Part shown: in pieces, positions 14,994-24,270 of the stretch | Layout of the letters: every line of letters starts with the position of its first letter | Numbering within the stretch: position 1 is the first letter of the stretch | Assembly (NCBI GenBank): GCA_047972265.1 | Contig: JBKEAM010000053.1 | Location: 1 to 64,000 of the forward strand | Source: JAAYCI01 sp047972265 | GTDB lineage: Bacteria; Bacillota; Clostridia; Oscillospirales; Ruminococcaceae | Direction of reading: 5' to 3' | DNA: 64,000 nucleotides | Translations under genes and position numbers: made by a program | Notes under the pieces: model-generated | The model's input: only the letters and a program-made list of their open reading frames with translations | Databases searched by the model: none | Told to the model about the DNA's origin: nothing

Positions 14994-16376
14994 TTAGGCC
15001 GATACGGAAGCAGAGGAATCATCAGTGCCGGAAGCAACGGAAGAATCTGTGCCTTCAACTGCAGAAGAATCATCCGTACCCTCTGTACTGGTGTCGGGCT
15101 GGCTCTCGGGTAGGGTACCGGTAGAGGGGGCATCTATGGTAATGCCAAGACGAGAACCCATGTTTTGCAGTATTTGCAGTGCGCGCTGCACCTGCTTATC
15201 GGAGGCAAAGCTGATGTTTTGCAGGTTTACTTCGCCCTCAGAAACAGTCCACTCAGAGTCTGGCGTAAGGCCGGTGCCATCAAAGCTGGTGCTGTCACTG
15301 GTGTAAATGCGGGCAATGGTAATGGCCACAGCCGAGCCATCGCTCATGCGCTGGGGAGTAGATTGCAGCATGCCGTTGCCTGCGGTTTGGGTGCCGATGA
15401 GCTGTGCGCCCGAAAGATGGCGCAGGCTGCAGGCAAACAGTTCCAACGGGCCGGAGGTAGCCCCGTTTACCACTACCACCATGGGCAGGGTAATCTGGTT
15501 TTCCTGGTCGGAGCTGCGCAGCACACGGATGGTGTTATTTTTGTATTCTGCCGTGGCAATGGTGCCCACCGGGCAGGCAAGGTCTATCATGCTGTATACC
15601 TGCTCGTACTGCAGGCTTTGGGGCAGTTGAAGGTCTTGAGAGGCAAAGCCGCGTACATCAAAGATAAAGCCCTGTGCCCCGGCATCGGTGGCCTCGCGCA
15701 CAATATTGCTAAACTCGGCATAGCTGCGGGCGCCCAAAGATTCTATACGTACATAAGCCACGTTGCCCTGCATTTCGTAGTACATAGTGGGGGCAACAAA
15801 GCTGTTGCGGCGCTGGATAGAATAGGTATTTACGGTAGAACTGCCCTGACGTACCTGTAAAACAACGGTGGTGCCTTCTTCTCCACGCAGCAGGGTGTAT
15901 ACCTCGCCAATGGTAAGGGTACGGGCATCAATATCGTTGATGGTTTCGATGATATTATCGGCTTCAATGCCAACCTCGGCCGCAGGGGAGGAAGCATGTA
16001 CCTTTACAACACGAAGATAACCGTTGGCATCGCGGTTTACCACAAGGCCAATGCTTAAAATCTTTTCACTTTCAAGGCCCTGTATTTCGGTATACTGTGC
16101 GGCGGTGTAGTAAACTGCGTTTTGGTCTCCAAGGCCCGCAAAGTAACCATTGGCAGCGCCATCGCCAAGGGCGGTATCATCAATATCGCCAAAGTAGTTG
16201 CCGCGTACATACTTGTCAATTTCGTATAGCTTATTATTTAGAACCTGTTTTTGCATTACAGCAGGTACAGCTGCATCAAAAATACGCATCGCCAAAATCA
16301 TGGTGATAGAAAAGGTAACCGTCATGGCAATAAGGGTAATAGCAAGCGCGGCGCTTGCAGATATTTTCTTATTCAT
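14994..16376 (-). CDS. S41 (CtpA/CtpB-like) protease homologue lacking the catalytic Ser and Lys
   Basis: The protein has an N-terminal membrane helix (residues 7-30), a PDZ domain (about 105-180) and an S41 core (about 200-380). A Ser/Asp/Thr-rich tail of some 50 residues ends it. A gapless match to the CtpB-type active-site stretch puts Gly309 where the nucleophilic Ser should be (VNGATSGPLELFA) and Asn334 where the general-base Lys should be (TQTAGNGMLQ); the following Gln338 is kept. It should therefore be inactive and act as a scaffold or binder. It follows the M23 hydrolase and ftsEX genes, so a role at the division site is likely. The start follows TTGGAGGTTCT. Confidence 0.85.
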   Translation of the reverse strand: MNKKISASAALAITLIAMTVTFSITMILAMRIFDAAVPAVMQKQVLNNKLYEIDKYVRGNYFGDIDDTALGDGAANGYFAGLGDQNAVYYTAAQYTEIQGLESEKILSIGLVVNRDANGYLRVVKVHASSPAAEVGIEADNIIETINDIDARTLTIGEVYTLLRGEEGTTVVLQVRQGSSTVNTYSIQRRNSFVAPTMYYEMQGNVAYVRIESLGARSYAEFSNIVREATDAGAQGFIFDVRGFASQDLQLPQSLQYEQVYSMIDLACPVGTIATAEYKNNTIRVLRSSDQENQITLPMVVVVNGATSGPLELFACSLRHLSGAQLIGTQTAGNGMLQSTPQRMSDGSAVAITIARIYTSDSTSFDGTGLTPDSEWTVSEGEVNLQNISFASDKQVQRALQILQNMGSRLGITIDAPSTGTLPESQPDTSTEGTDDSSAVEGTDSSVASGTDDSSASVSA

Positions 16377-16409
16377 AGAACCTCCAAAGCGAAAAATGGG
16401 CCCGCAAAA

Positions 16410-17651
16410 TCAATCAAAACTTTTTTGACCGGTGAGGTAGGGATAAGGATTGGTTTTAACATTGTTTACACGCAGCTCAAAATGCAGGTGGGGGCCGGTA
16501 GAGTTACCGGTACTGCCAACATAGGCTATAACCTGCCCTTGAGCCACATACTGCCCCTTAGAAACAGCAACAGAACTGCAATGTCCATACAGAGTTTTAA
16601 TACCGTTGCCATGGTCTATAATAACATAGTTGCCGTACCCAACGTTGCTGCCAGATACCACCTGTACAACGTCACCGCCGTTAGAGGCCAAAACAGGCTT
16701 GCCGTAAATTCCACCGCCCGAGATATCCATACCGCCGTGGAAGTTCTGCTTGCCAAACAGGGTGCGCCATCCAAAATGGGAGGTGATGTAGCTGTCGCCG
16801 TTATAGCCCTGTGTGGGCCACTGTAGTGCCCCGCCAATATACTGAGGGCGGCTGCTGCCCAGGTTTTTCCACACCTCTTCCAACTCTGAAAGGGCAGCGT
16901 CGTATTCCTTCTGCTTTGCTTCCAATTCAGCTTCGCTTGCGGCAATGGTGTTTACAGCGGTATTGTACTCTACTTTTGCCTGCTGAATGCTGTTTTGGTA
17001 AGCGGTAAGAGTAGCATCCATTTCGGCTTTTTCGGTTTCCAGCTGGGCCAGCATTGCCTGCATTTCATCTTCGGCAGTTTGCAACGCGGCACGCTGGGTT
17101 TCCAGCAGTTCCAGCAGGTCTGTATCATGTTTAGAAACAGTTTGCAGGTTTTTGCTAATGGTTAAAAAGTCTGCAAAGCTGTCTACATTTAAAAGCAAGG
17201 CCAAAGCGGAGGTATCGTTCATTTTATAAATGGCTACCAGCCGCTGGCGGAAAAGGCGGTCGTTTTCATCCAACTCTTTTTGCTTTTGAAATATTTCCTC
17301 TTGTTTCAGCGTTATATCGGCCTCTTGCTGGGTAATAACAGCTTGCTGCACCACAATTTGTTCGGCTAAAATAGCAGCTTCCTGCTCGTAATATTTCTGG
17401 CGCTTTTGCGCGTCGGCGGCAGTGCTTTTGCTGCTTTTTATTTTTTTATCCAGCGCGGCAATTTCCTCGCGTTTCTCTTTCAACTTTTGGTTTAGTTCAT
17501 CGTACTTATCCCTGTCTGCAGAGGTATCGCGCGAAGAGGAAGACGCCCCTCCGGTTGCCTGAAAAGAATAGGGGTTAAAAAGGACAAGGGTACCAATAAA
17601 AAGCACCATACACAAGCTAAGAAAACGTAAGTATGCCTTTTTTTGAAGCAT
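16410..17651 (-). CDS. Coiled-coil M23 peptidase (EnvC/PcsB-type divisome hydrolase)
   Basis: The order is an N-terminal membrane/signal segment (about 8-30), long coiled coils (about 45-270) and a LytM/M23 domain (about 290-410). The zinc ligands are visible as H305 and D309 (FHGGMDI) and H390 in HLHFEL, with H357 in YGHCSS, so the enzyme should be active as a peptidoglycan endopeptidase. It follows ftsX by about 60 bases. In EnvC/PcsB/RipC systems FtsEX regulates such hydrolases through their coiled coil. The start is preceded by GGAGGTTCCATC. Confidence 0.92.
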   Translation of the reverse strand: MLQKKAYLRFLSLCMVLFIGTLVLFNPYSFQATGGASSSSRDTSADRDKYDELNQKLKEKREEIAALDKKIKSSKSTAADAQKRQKYYEQEAAILAEQIVVQQAVITQQEADITLKQEEIFQKQKELDENDRLFRQRLVAIYKMNDTSALALLLNVDSFADFLTISKNLQTVSKHDTDLLELLETQRAALQTAEDEMQAMLAQLETEKAEMDATLTAYQNSIQQAKVEYNTAVNTIAASEAELEAKQKEYDAALSELEEVWKNLGSSRPQYIGGALQWPTQGYNGDSYITSHFGWRTLFGKQNFHGGMDISGGGIYGKPVLASNGGDVVQVVSGSNVGYGNYVIIDHGNGIKTLYGHCSSVAVSKGQYVAQGQVIAYVGSTGNSTGPHLHFELRVNNVKTNPYPYLTGQKSFD

Positions 17652-17714
17652 GATGGAACCTCCGTTACATTGTAAAGAAATGATTGCGTGCGGATAAGAA
17701 TGAAGCCAACAGGG

Positions 17715-18617
17715 TTATACTTTAAGGTGTTTTCGCATACTGTTTACGGTACCAATACCGCCTACCAGTACGCCAAACAAAACAAAAGCGCCAAGCAGGT
17801 AATACCAAATAGAGGATAGGGGCAAAAGGTTGGCCGTGATGCTGGACAGCCATAAAGCCGACATGCCTGTAAGGTACTCCATGGCAAAATAGTAAACCAG
17901 GCAAACAATGCCACTGCCCAAAATGCCCGCAATGGCCCCCACCGTCATACCCTCTACAAAAAAAGGCAGGCGTATAAAGGCGTTGGTTGCGCCCACGTAT
18001 TTCATAATCGAAATTTCGCGGCGGCGGGCAAATACGGTAAGGCGTATGGTATTACTGATGATAATAATAGAAACAAGTGCTAGTAAAACAATAATGGCAA
18101 GGCCGCCGTAGGTAACGGCGTTGTTAAGTGTTACCATTACATCGGCAAGCTCTATAGATGTATTTACTTCGTCTACATTGGGCAGGGCGCGCAGGGCAGC
18201 GGCTGTTTCGCGCACGCGCGAAAGATCTGTTACTGCAACGCGGTAAGAGGAGGGGAATACATCGTTATAGCCCTGCAACAGGGTGCCGTATTCTTCGCCC
18301 ATCATGCCGGTCATTTCGTTAAAAGCGTCCTCTTTAGATACATAAACAACGCCCTCAACATTATCCATGGCTACAATGGTGGTGCCAAGGCTGGTCTGGT
18401 CTTCTTCGGTGGTGCCCTCTACAATATAAACGCGTATCTCATTTTGGTCGTTAAGATACTGCACCACCTGCCTAACATTGATGGAAACAAGGGATGCAAG
18501 CCCTGTAATAACCAGGCAAACGGTTAGTACGCCAATGCTGGCCAGGGTCATAAACCGGTTGGCGGCCATACTGCGCCAGCCCTGCTTTACAAGGTATTTA
18601 AAGCTTCCAAAATTCAT
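17715..18617 (-). CDS. ftsX: Cell division ABC permease-like protein FtsX
   Basis: The topology is the FtsX one: a first membrane helix (about residues 22-46), a large extracellular loop (about 50-165, with VEGVVYVSKEDAFNEM) that binds the hydrolase, and three more helices, with a VFARRREISIMKYVGATNAF signature after the second. The length of 300 is normal. The start codon overlaps the ftsE stop (TAATG). With FtsE it transmits ATP hydrolysis to the M23 protein encoded next. Confidence 0.95.
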   Translation of the reverse strand: MNFGSFKYLVKQGWRSMAANRFMTLASIGVLTVCLVITGLASLVSINVRQVVQYLNDQNEIRVYIVEGTTEEDQTSLGTTIVAMDNVEGVVYVSKEDAFNEMTGMMGEEYGTLLQGYNDVFPSSYRVAVTDLSRVRETAAALRALPNVDEVNTSIELADVMVTLNNAVTYGGLAIIVLLALVSIIIISNTIRLTVFARRREISIMKYVGATNAFIRLPFFVEGMTVGAIAGILGSGIVCLVYYFAMEYLTGMSALWLSSITANLLPLSSIWYYLLGAFVLFGVLVGGIGTVNSMRKHLKV

Positions 18618-19333
18618 TACAAATGCCCCCCTTTGCGCACGGCATCGTGTACAACCTCACCATGGTCTATGGTGATAATGCGCTTAGAGAACCGCTCGGC
18701 CAATTCATGCTCGTGGGTAACCACAACAACCGTGGTGCCTACAATGTTAATGGCACGCAGCAATTCCATAATTTCTACCGAAAGCTCGGGGTCTATGTTG
18801 CCAGTGGGCTCGTCGGCAATAATAATGGGGGGAGAATGCACAAGGGCGCGGGCTAAGGCAACACGCTGCTGCTCACCACCGCTCATCTCTGCCGGCAGGC
18901 TGCGGGCTTTGCCCGTAAGGCCTACAAGGTTTAAAACGTAAGGTACCCTTTTTTTTATCTCCCGCTCGGGGATATTGGTTACGCGCATGGCAAAGGCCAC
19001 GTTTTCGTAGGCGGTCATGGTAGGAATCAGGCGGAAATCCTGAAAAACAACGCCAAGGCCGCGGCGCAAATAGGGGATTTCTCGCTGACGGATGCGTGAC
19101 AAATCGCGCCCGTTAACCATAACACGTCCGGCAGTGGCTGTTTCTTCCCTTAGTATAAGTTTTAAAAAGGTACTTTTGCCTGCACCCGAATGCCCCAGCA
19201 CAAACACAAAATCACCCCGTTTAATTTCGAGGTTAACATTTTGCAGCGCTTTGTTGCCGCCGGGATACACTTTTTTTACGTTGGAAAAACTGATCATCAC
19301 GGGACTGTCGGAAACAATAGGCTTTTTGGCCAT
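18617..19333 (-). CDS. ftsE: Cell division ATP-binding protein FtsE
   Basis: Walker A is GHSGAGKST, the ABC signature is MSGGEQQRVALARAL and Walker B is IIIADEPTGNID, all as in FtsE. The enzyme drives conformational change in FtsX at the septum. The ATG at 19333 is used although its GGAGG lies 12 bases upstream; the in-frame ATG 12 codons later has no better site. It heads the ftsE-ftsX-M23-S41 operon. Confidence 0.95.
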   Translation of the reverse strand: MAKKPIVSDSPVMISFSNVKKVYPGGNKALQNVNLEIKRGDFVFVLGHSGAGKSTFLKLILREETATAGRVMVNGRDLSRIRQREIPYLRRGLGVVFQDFRLIPTMTAYENVAFAMRVTNIPEREIKKRVPYVLNLVGLTGKARSLPAEMSGGEQQRVALARALVHSPPIIIADEPTGNIDPELSVEIMELLRAINIVGTTVVVVTHEHELAERFSKRIITIDHGEVVHDAVRKGGHL

Positions 19334-19502
19334 AATGTGTAGGATCCTCCGTCGTCAATTTTTGTGCATGCTTATATGCGAAAAACAACAGGTAAAATAG
19401 CAAAAGCTTGCCAATTGTAACAAAAAACTATGAATGAAACACGGCAAAAATATAGACAAAATAAAAACATGCTAATTTAAATATGTGCCATTTACAAGGC
19501 AT

Positions 19503-19536
19503 ATGGGACTGCCACTTTAAAAAGAGGCAGTCCCAT
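19503..19536. other. Hairpin between the CdaR-like gene and ftsE
   Basis: ATGGGACTGCC (19503-19513) and GGCAGTCCCAT (19526-19536) form a perfect 11-bp stem with a 12-base loop. On the leftward strand it follows the CdaR-like gene, but no T-run follows the stem; the T-run is in the loop. It could be a weak terminator or an RNA processing/stability element. Confidence 0.5.
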
Positions 19537-19559
19537 CGTAACACGTTTTACGTGCGGGT

Positions 19560-20648
19560 TCAATATTTTGCAGGGTTGGAGCTAAGGTACTTTTTAACCA
19601 TAAGCGCCACCTTAAATACTATGGCATCGTCAAATTCTCGTAAATCTAATCCGGTAAGCTTCTTTATTTTTTCCAGCCTGTACACCAAGGTGTTGCGGTG
19701 TACAAACAGCCCGCGCGAAGTTTCGGAAACATTGAGGTTGTTCTCGAAAAAGCGCTGGATGGTAAACAGGGTTTCTTCGTCTAAAGAGTCGATGCTGCCC
19801 TGATTAAATACTTCTTTTAAAAACATTTCGCACAGGGTGGTGGGCAACTGGTAAATAAGGCGCGCAATTCCCAAGTGGTTATAGCTAATGATACTTTGCT
19901 CAGAATCGAACACCTTGCCAACTTCAAGGGCAATTTGTGCTTCTTTAAAGCTGCCGGCAAGATCTTTGATGCTGGGTACCGGGTTGCCGATGCCCGCAAC
20001 AGCTTTAATATAGTGCTCGCTGTTCAGCGTATCTATAATAGAAGCGGCCAGGTTGGCAATGTCTTTTTCGTCAATGCCGCGGCCAACCTCTTTTACAAGG
20101 GCGGTGTCGGTTTCGCTTACATTAAACACAAAGTCTTTTTGCTTATCGGGGAAAAGCCCGCTTACTACATCGTAGGCCGAAACCTCGGTGGAACTAACCA
20201 CGCGCACCAATAATACAACACGGGTAACATCGGTGGCAAAATGCAAATCGCGTGCGCGGGAGTAAATGTCTCCGGGCAGGATGTTTTCGAGCACGATGTT
20301 TTTTATAAAATTTGCTTTATCGTATTTTTTATCGTGATACTGCAGCACATTTTTAAGCGCGATGGCCATCAGGGCAGCATCGTGCTCTGCCTGCATGTCT
20401 TCGCCCTCTACAAAAACGGCATGGTCGTTTTGGGTGCCGGAAGCAAACAGGTGAAAGGTGTACCCGTAACGCACAAACTGCTCGTGCGGCACAGCAAAAA
20501 AGTCGTCGCTGAAACCGTCAAACTTTTCATCCACGCGGGATGCGTTGGTGCAGGCTGTTACAACACCATATTCGTCTATTACGCCTGCCGTTCTGCCAAC
20601 AACCTCTTTCATTTGTGACACAACGCCTTGAAAAACTCGATTAGACAT
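19560..20648 (-). CDS. CdaR/PucR-type transcriptional regulator with C-terminal helix-turn-helix
   Basis: The C-terminal 70 residues (TIQRFFENNLNVSETSRGLF, VHRNTLVYRLEKIKKLTGLD) are the HTH_30 domain of the CdaR/PucR family. The central part resembles the degenerate GGDEF-like module of that family, and the N-terminal part a small sensory domain. Members sense sugar acids, purines or similar ligands, but the ligand here is unknown. The start at 20648 has GGGAGGAACGGCCCAG upstream. The gene stands alone, opposite the exonuclease III gene. Confidence 0.8.
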   Translation of the reverse strand: MSNRVFQGVVSQMKEVVGRTAGVIDEYGVVTACTNASRVDEKFDGFSDDFFAVPHEQFVRYGYTFHLFASGTQNDHAVFVEGEDMQAEHDAALMAIALKNVLQYHDKKYDKANFIKNIVLENILPGDIYSRARDLHFATDVTRVVLLVRVVSSTEVSAYDVVSGLFPDKQKDFVFNVSETDTALVKEVGRGIDEKDIANLAASIIDTLNSEHYIKAVAGIGNPVPSIKDLAGSFKEAQIALEVGKVFDSEQSIISYNHLGIARLIYQLPTTLCEMFLKEVFNQGSIDSLDEETLFTIQRFFENNLNVSETSRGLFVHRNTLVYRLEKIKKLTGLDLREFDDAIVFKVALMVKKYLSSNPAKY

Positions 20649-21125
20649 CTGGGCCGTTCCTCCCTGCAATTTCATTCTTTATTCATAGTGTATAAAATTT
20701 GCTGTAAATAGGTGTCCATATTGTAAATCGCTGCCTGTATCTTTGTAAAGGTTGACAAATCTGGCAGCTTATTATCATCCATTTTACACAATTGGATTGA
20801 CTTTTGCAACAGTTTTGCCGAATTTGGGTGCGTGTTTATTGTATATATTGAAAATATGTCTTTTCTTTACGCACGGTTTTTGTTTTTGATGCAAAAACCA
20901 CAACAAAGCCCAAAAGATAAGGCGATTTTATGCGAAAAAATTAAAATTTGCCATAAATTACCGTCTTTCGTACAAAAGCAAATAGGGCAATTTTTAAAAC
21001 TATATTTAAGGGCAAAACGCGTGGTACAGGTAGACAAAAAAGGAATAAATAGCGATGATATAGCCAGAGCAGGGTTTTATATGGTATTCTGTAAAAAAAT
21101 ACCAGATAGACTGGAGGAAATAAAA
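20649..21125. other. Intergenic region between the CdaR-like gene and exonuclease III
   Basis: This A/T-rich stretch separates two divergent genes. TTGACA occurs at about 20753 on the plus strand, and a small hairpin (GGTATT/AATACC) lies about 20 bases before the exonuclease ribosome binding site. The exonuclease frame stays open upstream to 20832, but the composition there is not protein-like and the family start is at 21126. No gene is supported. Confidence 0.5.
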
Positions 21126-21881
21126 ATGAAATTGGTAAGCTGGAACGTAAACGGGTTTAGAGCAGTGCTTGGCAAAGGATTTGCGGAAATTTTTGCAGAA
21201 ATGAATGCCGATGTGGTGTGCCTGCAAGAAACAAAAATGCAGCCCGGGCAGGCAGTTTTTGAGCCGCAGGGCTACCACCAGTATTGGTACAGTGCCGAGA
21301 AAAAGGGCTATTCGGGCACGGCGGTGTTTAGCAGAACAGAGCCGCTTGCGGTTACATTTGGTATAGGAAAAGAAGAACACGGCACAGAGGGCCGTGCCAT
21401 TACGGTAGAATACCCCGATTTTTACCTTGTAAACGTGTACACACCCAATGCCCAACCCGAGCTAAAACGCATTGGATACCGCATGCAATGGGAAGATGAT
21501 TTAAGAAGCTATTTGATGGAACTGGACACAAAAAAACCAGTAGTTTATTGTGGGGATTTAAATGTGGCACACAACGAGATAGACCTTAAAAACCCCGGCC
21601 CCAACCGCGGACAGGCGGGCTTTTCGGACGAAGAGCGAAGCAAAATGACAGAATTGCTGGCCTCCGGCTTTTCAGACACATTCCGGTCTTTGTATCCCGA
21701 TAAAACAGGTGCTTACAGTTGGTGGAGCTACCGTTTTAATGCGCGCGCAAACAATGCGGGGTGGCGTATAGATTACTTTGTGGTGTCTAACCGCCTGCTG
21801 CCCAAGGTAAAAGACAGTATTATTTGCGCAGATGTTATGGGCAGCGACCATTGCCCGGTAGCATTGGAAATAGACCTGTAA
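21126..21881 (+). CDS. xth: Exodeoxyribonuclease III / AP endonuclease
   Basis: This enzyme cleaves DNA at abasic sites and degrades 3' ends in base excision repair. MKLVSWNVNGFRAVLGKGF, DVVCLQETKMQ, VYTPNAQPELKRIGYR, VYCGDLNVAHNEIDL, WRIDYFVVSNRL and MGSDHCPVALEI cover all family motifs, including the metal-binding Glu and the catalytic Asp and His. The length of 251 matches ExoA of Bacillus. The start at 21126 follows CTGGAGGAAATAAAA. Confidence 0.96.
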   Translation: MKLVSWNVNGFRAVLGKGFAEIFAEMNADVVCLQETKMQPGQAVFEPQGYHQYWYSAEKKGYSGTAVFSRTEPLAVTFGIGKEEHGTEGRAITVEYPDFYLVNVYTPNAQPELKRIGYRMQWEDDLRSYLMELDTKKPVVYCGDLNVAHNEIDLKNPGPNRGQAGFSDEERSKMTELLASGFSDTFRSLYPDKTGAYSWWSYRFNARANNAGWRIDYFVVSNRLLPKVKDSIICADVMGSDHCPVALEIDL

Positions 21882-21894
21882 GCTTTGGCAAAAT

Positions 21895-22650
21895 TTATTG
21901 CTTTGCAAAAATAGGATAAACAATTTTTTGTTCCAGCAGCTTAATTTCGTCAGAGGTAAGGCCCGCTTGCAGCAAAAATTTTTTGGCAGAGCCATACTGA
22001 GACGACAGATGTGACAGTGTGCGCCACATGCTGCGGGGTTTGCTGTGAAATACAAAGCTGGGGATTTCGTCCTCTTTAAAATCGGGGTTTGGCCCCATAA
22101 AAACGGCGCCCATGTGGATATCTGTAATAGAATAATCAGCAACAATGTCGTCATCCCGTACCCCGGCCAGTTTTAAAAGCAGCATGGCCACTATGCCGGT
22201 GCGGTCTTTACCGGCGGTACAATGAAACAATATGCCGCCAGATGCGGCTAAAATGGTTTTAAAAACACTTAAAAGGGCGGCTTGGCGATTATCCAGCAGT
22301 TCTATATACAGGCCGGCCATACTGCCGGGGACATCTCCCTCAAAGCCGGAGGCATCCATTTGCCCCAGCAGTGGGATATTGTGTAGCGCAAAGTTGCCAT
22401 GTGCGGCAAGGGCAGAGGGATGGGCTTCACACTCCCGCGGGCCGCGCAGGTCTATTACAGTTGTAATGCCGTATTCCTCTAAAAATGCAATATCGGGGGC
22501 GGTAATGCTGTGGGTAGAGGAAGAACGTACAAACTGCCGCCAGCGTGTAATACCGGCTGGGCAGGGGTAGCCACCAAGGTCTCTTGTGTTGGGCGCGCCC
22601 TGTAAAGGCAGGCGGCGGTATGCTATCTGCTCCTGTTGCATCATCAGCAT
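21895..22650 (-). CDS. Tyrosine/serine protein phosphatase family protein (Y_phosphatase3)
   Basis: The P-loop HCTAGKDRTG carries the Cys nucleophile and Arg of the CX5R phosphatases. The N-terminal NTRDLGGYP and FVRSSSTHSIT segments are characteristic of the Y_phosphatase3 subgroup, whose members act on phosphotyrosine or phosphoinositides. The length of 251 is typical. Several ATG codons cluster at the start (22650, 22644, 22641) behind GAAAGGA. It lies upstream of, and converges with, the exonuclease gene. Confidence 0.85.
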   Translation of the reverse strand: MLMMQQEQIAYRRLPLQGAPNTRDLGGYPCPAGITRWRQFVRSSSTHSITAPDIAFLEEYGITTVIDLRGPRECEAHPSALAAHGNFALHNIPLLGQMDASGFEGDVPGSMAGLYIELLDNRQAALLSVFKTILAASGGILFHCTAGKDRTGIVAMLLLKLAGVRDDDIVADYSITDIHMGAVFMGPNPDFKEDEIPSFVFHSKPRSMWRTLSHLSSQYGSAKKFLLQAGLTSDEIKLLEQKIVYPIFAKQ

Positions 22651-22671
22651 CCTTTCTTTGGCTAAATATAG

Positions 22672-23583
22672 TTAGAGGCCTAGGCGTTGCCACACAGCCG
22701 TAAGGCAGGCGGGCAGGTCGGCGGGAGACATCCCAGCCTGCCCATAAAGTGCGGCGGCCTCGTCTCCGGCACTAGCGTGCAGCCAAACTCCGCAGGCGGC
22801 AGATATTTCGGCCGAAATGCCCTGTGCCATAAGGGCGGCTATTATGCCGGCCAGTACGTCACCGCTGCCGCCCTTTGCCATACCGGGGTTACCGGCTGTA
22901 TCGTTTATATAAATATTGCCAGAGGGCGAAGCAACAATGGTAATATCACTTTTTGCCACAACCACCGCTTTAAGTTGCGCAGCCAAGCTGGCGGCAGCAC
23001 CCTGCTGGTCTTTAAGCACCTGTTGGTTGGTAAGGCCGCACAAACGGGCAAGCTCGGCAATGTGTGGGGTAAGCACGGGTGTGTGCGCCGCATTGCTTAT
23101 AGCCGCAAGCCCTGTAACACGGTGTGTTTCGGAGGCACCTTCGGCAAGTGAACCAGCCAGTACATTCAATGCGTCGGCATCTAGTACAAGGGGAACAGTC
23201 GCCCCCTGCACAAGCCGTAAAACAAGGTAAAAGCTTTCTTCTGTATTGCCAAGGCCGGGGCCTATAAGCATTGTTTTGCAGGAGGCGTTTAAAATATCAT
23301 CGGCCGAGGCTGCGTCTATTCCGCCATCGGCACTTTGGTTTAAAGTTAAAAAAGTACAGCAAGAAAGCCGGGCTGCCGCTGCGGCACAAACGGGCTCGGT
23401 GGCGCACAGCCGCACAATGCCGGTACCGGCGCGCAAAGCGCCCTCTACCGCCAAAATGGCTGCGCCGCGATAATTGCGGCATCCGCCAACCACCGAAAGC
23501 GTACCGTAAGTGCCCTTGTGGCTTTGTTTTGCACGGGTGGGCAGTTGGCTGCGCACCCACTGTAAAGACAATTGTTGTTGCAT
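22672..23583 (-). CDS. nnrD: ADP-dependent NAD(P)H-hydrate dehydratase
   Basis: This enzyme repairs damaged NADHX/NADPHX by ADP-dependent dehydration. KGTYGTLSVVGGCRNYRGAA, the LIGPGLGNTEES motif, VLDADALNVL, LTPHIAELARL and the C-terminal NPGMAKGGSGDVLAGIIAAL motif are the ribokinase-like CARKD family signatures. The start at 23583 follows AAGAGGTGCAGC. At 303 residues it is the stand-alone dehydratase without the epimerase domain. It lies upstream of the phosphatase gene with about 20 bases between them. Confidence 0.93.
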   Translation of the reverse strand: MQQQLSLQWVRSQLPTRAKQSHKGTYGTLSVVGGCRNYRGAAILAVEGALRAGTGIVRLCATEPVCAAAAARLSCCTFLTLNQSADGGIDAASADDILNASCKTMLIGPGLGNTEESFYLVLRLVQGATVPLVLDADALNVLAGSLAEGASETHRVTGLAAISNAAHTPVLTPHIAELARLCGLTNQQVLKDQQGAAASLAAQLKAVVVAKSDITIVASPSGNIYINDTAGNPGMAKGGSGDVLAGIIAALMAQGISAEISAACGVWLHASAGDEAAALYGQAGMSPADLPACLTAVWQRLGL

Positions 23584-23742
23584 GCTGCACCTCTTGGATG
23601 ATACCAATATTTTTGTTATACTATTAAATATAACCCGGTGCCGCATAGGCAGCATTTTGGCATAAGGCCAATACCGGGAGAGGTAAAAACCGGCCGCTTG
23701 GATTTGTGCAGGCAAATAACCGGTTTAAATTGGAGGAACACA

Positions 23743-24129
23743 ATGGGATGGTTTGACGGATTTCCTTTTAAAAGCCGGGAACAAATGCAAAAAGAACAGC
23801 AGGATTTTGAAAAAAATGTGTTTCCGCTGGGGATGGAACAGCGGGAGGTAGCATTGGCTGTTTTGCGTGAGGTAACCACAAAAAAACTGCCGGACGACCA
23901 AAAATTGTTTGCCTTTATATCTGCCAAAGACCGCTTTGCAAAGGCCGAAACTGAAGAGGACGGACTTGCGCAGATGAGCAAAACCTTTATAAAGCAAAGC
24001 TGGTTAAAGCAAGAGGATAAAATTGCAATTGCCGCGCTTATTTTGCTGGAAAGCCGAATTGAATCTTTAGAAGATTACCCCACCGCCCAGCAGGTTATGG
24101 AACGCGCAGAGACAGTAACCGGTATATGA
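23743..24129 (+). CDS. Conserved hypothetical protein (128 aa)
   Basis: The start is fixed by TTGGAGGAACACA. The N terminus MGWFDGFPFKSREQMQKEQQ is followed by an almost wholly helical acidic protein (REVTTKKLPDDQKLFAFISA, then WLKQEDKIAIAALILLESRI). It contains no membrane segment or catalytic motif. A terminator follows at 24245-24268. It may be a small adaptor, but no family name is recalled with confidence. Confidence 0.7.
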   Translation: MGWFDGFPFKSREQMQKEQQDFEKNVFPLGMEQREVALAVLREVTTKKLPDDQKLFAFISAKDRFAKAETEEDGLAQMSKTFIKQSWLKQEDKIAIAALILLESRIESLEDYPTAQQVMERAETVTGI

Positions 24130-24244
24130 ACAGCGGTTGTGTAAATAGGCCATTGGTAAAAGCATTATACAGGCTTGCCCGCTTTGTGTAGGTACCTGGT
24201 GTAAAAGATGGTGTCTTTAGTAACAATCAATATTTAATTTTGGT

Positions 24245-24268
24245 CGCCGGTTATACCGGCGGCTTTTT
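24245..24268 (+). terminator. Terminator after the 128-residue hypothetical gene
   Basis: CGCCGG and CCGGCG pair around a five-base loop, followed by GCTTTTTATTT. It lies 115 bases after the stop and only a few bases before the leftward peptidase stop. Confidence 0.75.
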
Positions 24269-24270
24269 AT

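Noticed and set aside
19503..19536. Intrinsic terminator after the CdaR-like gene
   Set aside because: The stem is good but no T-run follows on either strand; listed only as a hairpin.
20832..21125. N-terminal extension of exonuclease III
   Set aside because: The frame is open but the residues are not protein-like; the family begins at the Met at 21126, which has a strong ribosome binding site.
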